Shown here piece by piece: positions 12,961-13,113 of a DNA stretch of 13,113 nucleotides; position 1 is the stretch's first letter; the number at the start of each line of letters is the position of its first letter. The notes under the pieces are model-generated. The model saw only the letters and a program-made list of their open reading frames with translations, ran no database searches and was not told the origin of the DNA. The stretch is from positions 1 to 13,113 of the forward strand of contig JACCQS010000258.1 of NCBI GenBank assembly GCA_013814015.1, read 5' to 3'. Both the position numbers and the translations under genes were made by a program. The stretch comes from Geodermatophilaceae bacterium (GTDB lineage: Bacteria > Actinomycetota > Actinomycetes > Mycobacteriales > Geodermatophilaceae).

Positions 12961-13044
12961 CGGCGTCACCCTAGGACGCCAGCCAGAGCGCTCCCGAGCC
13001 TGGGGCCGCCCGGCCGGCGGCGTCGGATCGCCTTGGTCGGTAGG

Positions 13045-13113
13045 TCAGTTGACCGGCCCCCGGGTACTGAAATGCTCCGGATCGCTGAGCCGGGTGGGCC
13101 GGATGCCGAGCCG
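13045..13113 (-). CDS. 3' end of an unrecognised gene
   Basis: The last 22 codons and TGA stop of a minus-strand frame enter from the right edge, ending LSDPEHFSTRGPVN. Third positions are G/C in 17 of 22 codons, better than the other frames, which supports coding. Too little is present to name a family. The 84 bp between this stop and the lipoprotein start hold no other supported feature. Confidence 0.45.
   Translation of the reverse strand, partial: RLGIRPTRLSDPEHFSTRGPVN

Overview
The window is high-GC DNA with strong G/C preference at third codon positions and frequent GTG starts. The block ppiA - rhomboid - PH-domain protein - crgA / DUF881 - class E sortase - small membrane protein - pabA/trpG is the conserved locus close to dnaA/gyrA in Actinomycetota (compare Mycobacterium tuberculosis ppiA, Rv0010c, crgA, Rv0012, trpG, pknB). 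A member of Propionibacteriales or a neighbouring order is my guess, from composition and memory only.

Layout. 1-1034: the 5' part of a sirtuin gene runs off the left edge on the minus strand. It diverges from a short TIGR03086-type (mycothiol-dependent maleylpyruvate isomerase-like) gene. A nested perfect stem-loop separates that gene from a convergent DUF1542-type membrane protein with a Gly/Asp-rich tail. 2097-3889: a ribokinase gene overlaps a nucleoside hydrolase gene, giving a compact nucleoside-to-ribose-5-phosphate salvage pair. 4028-5815: a divergent gamma-glutamyltransferase-family gene, with a 64-nt stem-loop in the shared upstream region. 5823-5985: a MerR-type promoter (19-bp spacer) followed directly by the first 41 codons of a carboxymuconolactone decarboxylase-like gene, which then stops inside the end of pabA. 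This looks like a rearrangement scar at the point where pknB often lies next to trpG/pabA.

5982-8536 (minus strand): the operon DUF881 -> class E sortase -> 51-aa membrane protein -> pabA, with a 4-nt overlap and gaps of 2 and 10 nt. It diverges from crgA (8668-8940). 8941-9183: a non-coding convergent region with two hairpins, DnaA-box-like 9-mers and an extra copy of the last 57 bp of the thiolase locus. 9184-10335: a complete thiolase, divergent from a PH-domain membrane protein whose end overlaps the end of a rhomboid protease gene. ppiA lies upstream of the rhomboid gene on the same strand. 12252-12321: a 70-nt two-tier stem-loop. 12346-12960: a DUF2020-type lipoprotein. 13045-13113: the 3' tail of an unrecognised minus-strand gene.

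The core (5982-12960) serves cell envelope and division (CrgA, DUF881, sortase, rhomboid, lipoprotein), folate or tryptophan precursor synthesis and protein folding. The left third looks accessory. No phage, transposase, CRISPR or obvious defence genes are seen. The features that stand out are non-coding: large stem-loops and a GGTTnnGTAGC repeat family in intergenic DNA, the truncated decarboxylase behind an intact-looking MerR promoter, and the duplicated thiolase 3' end.
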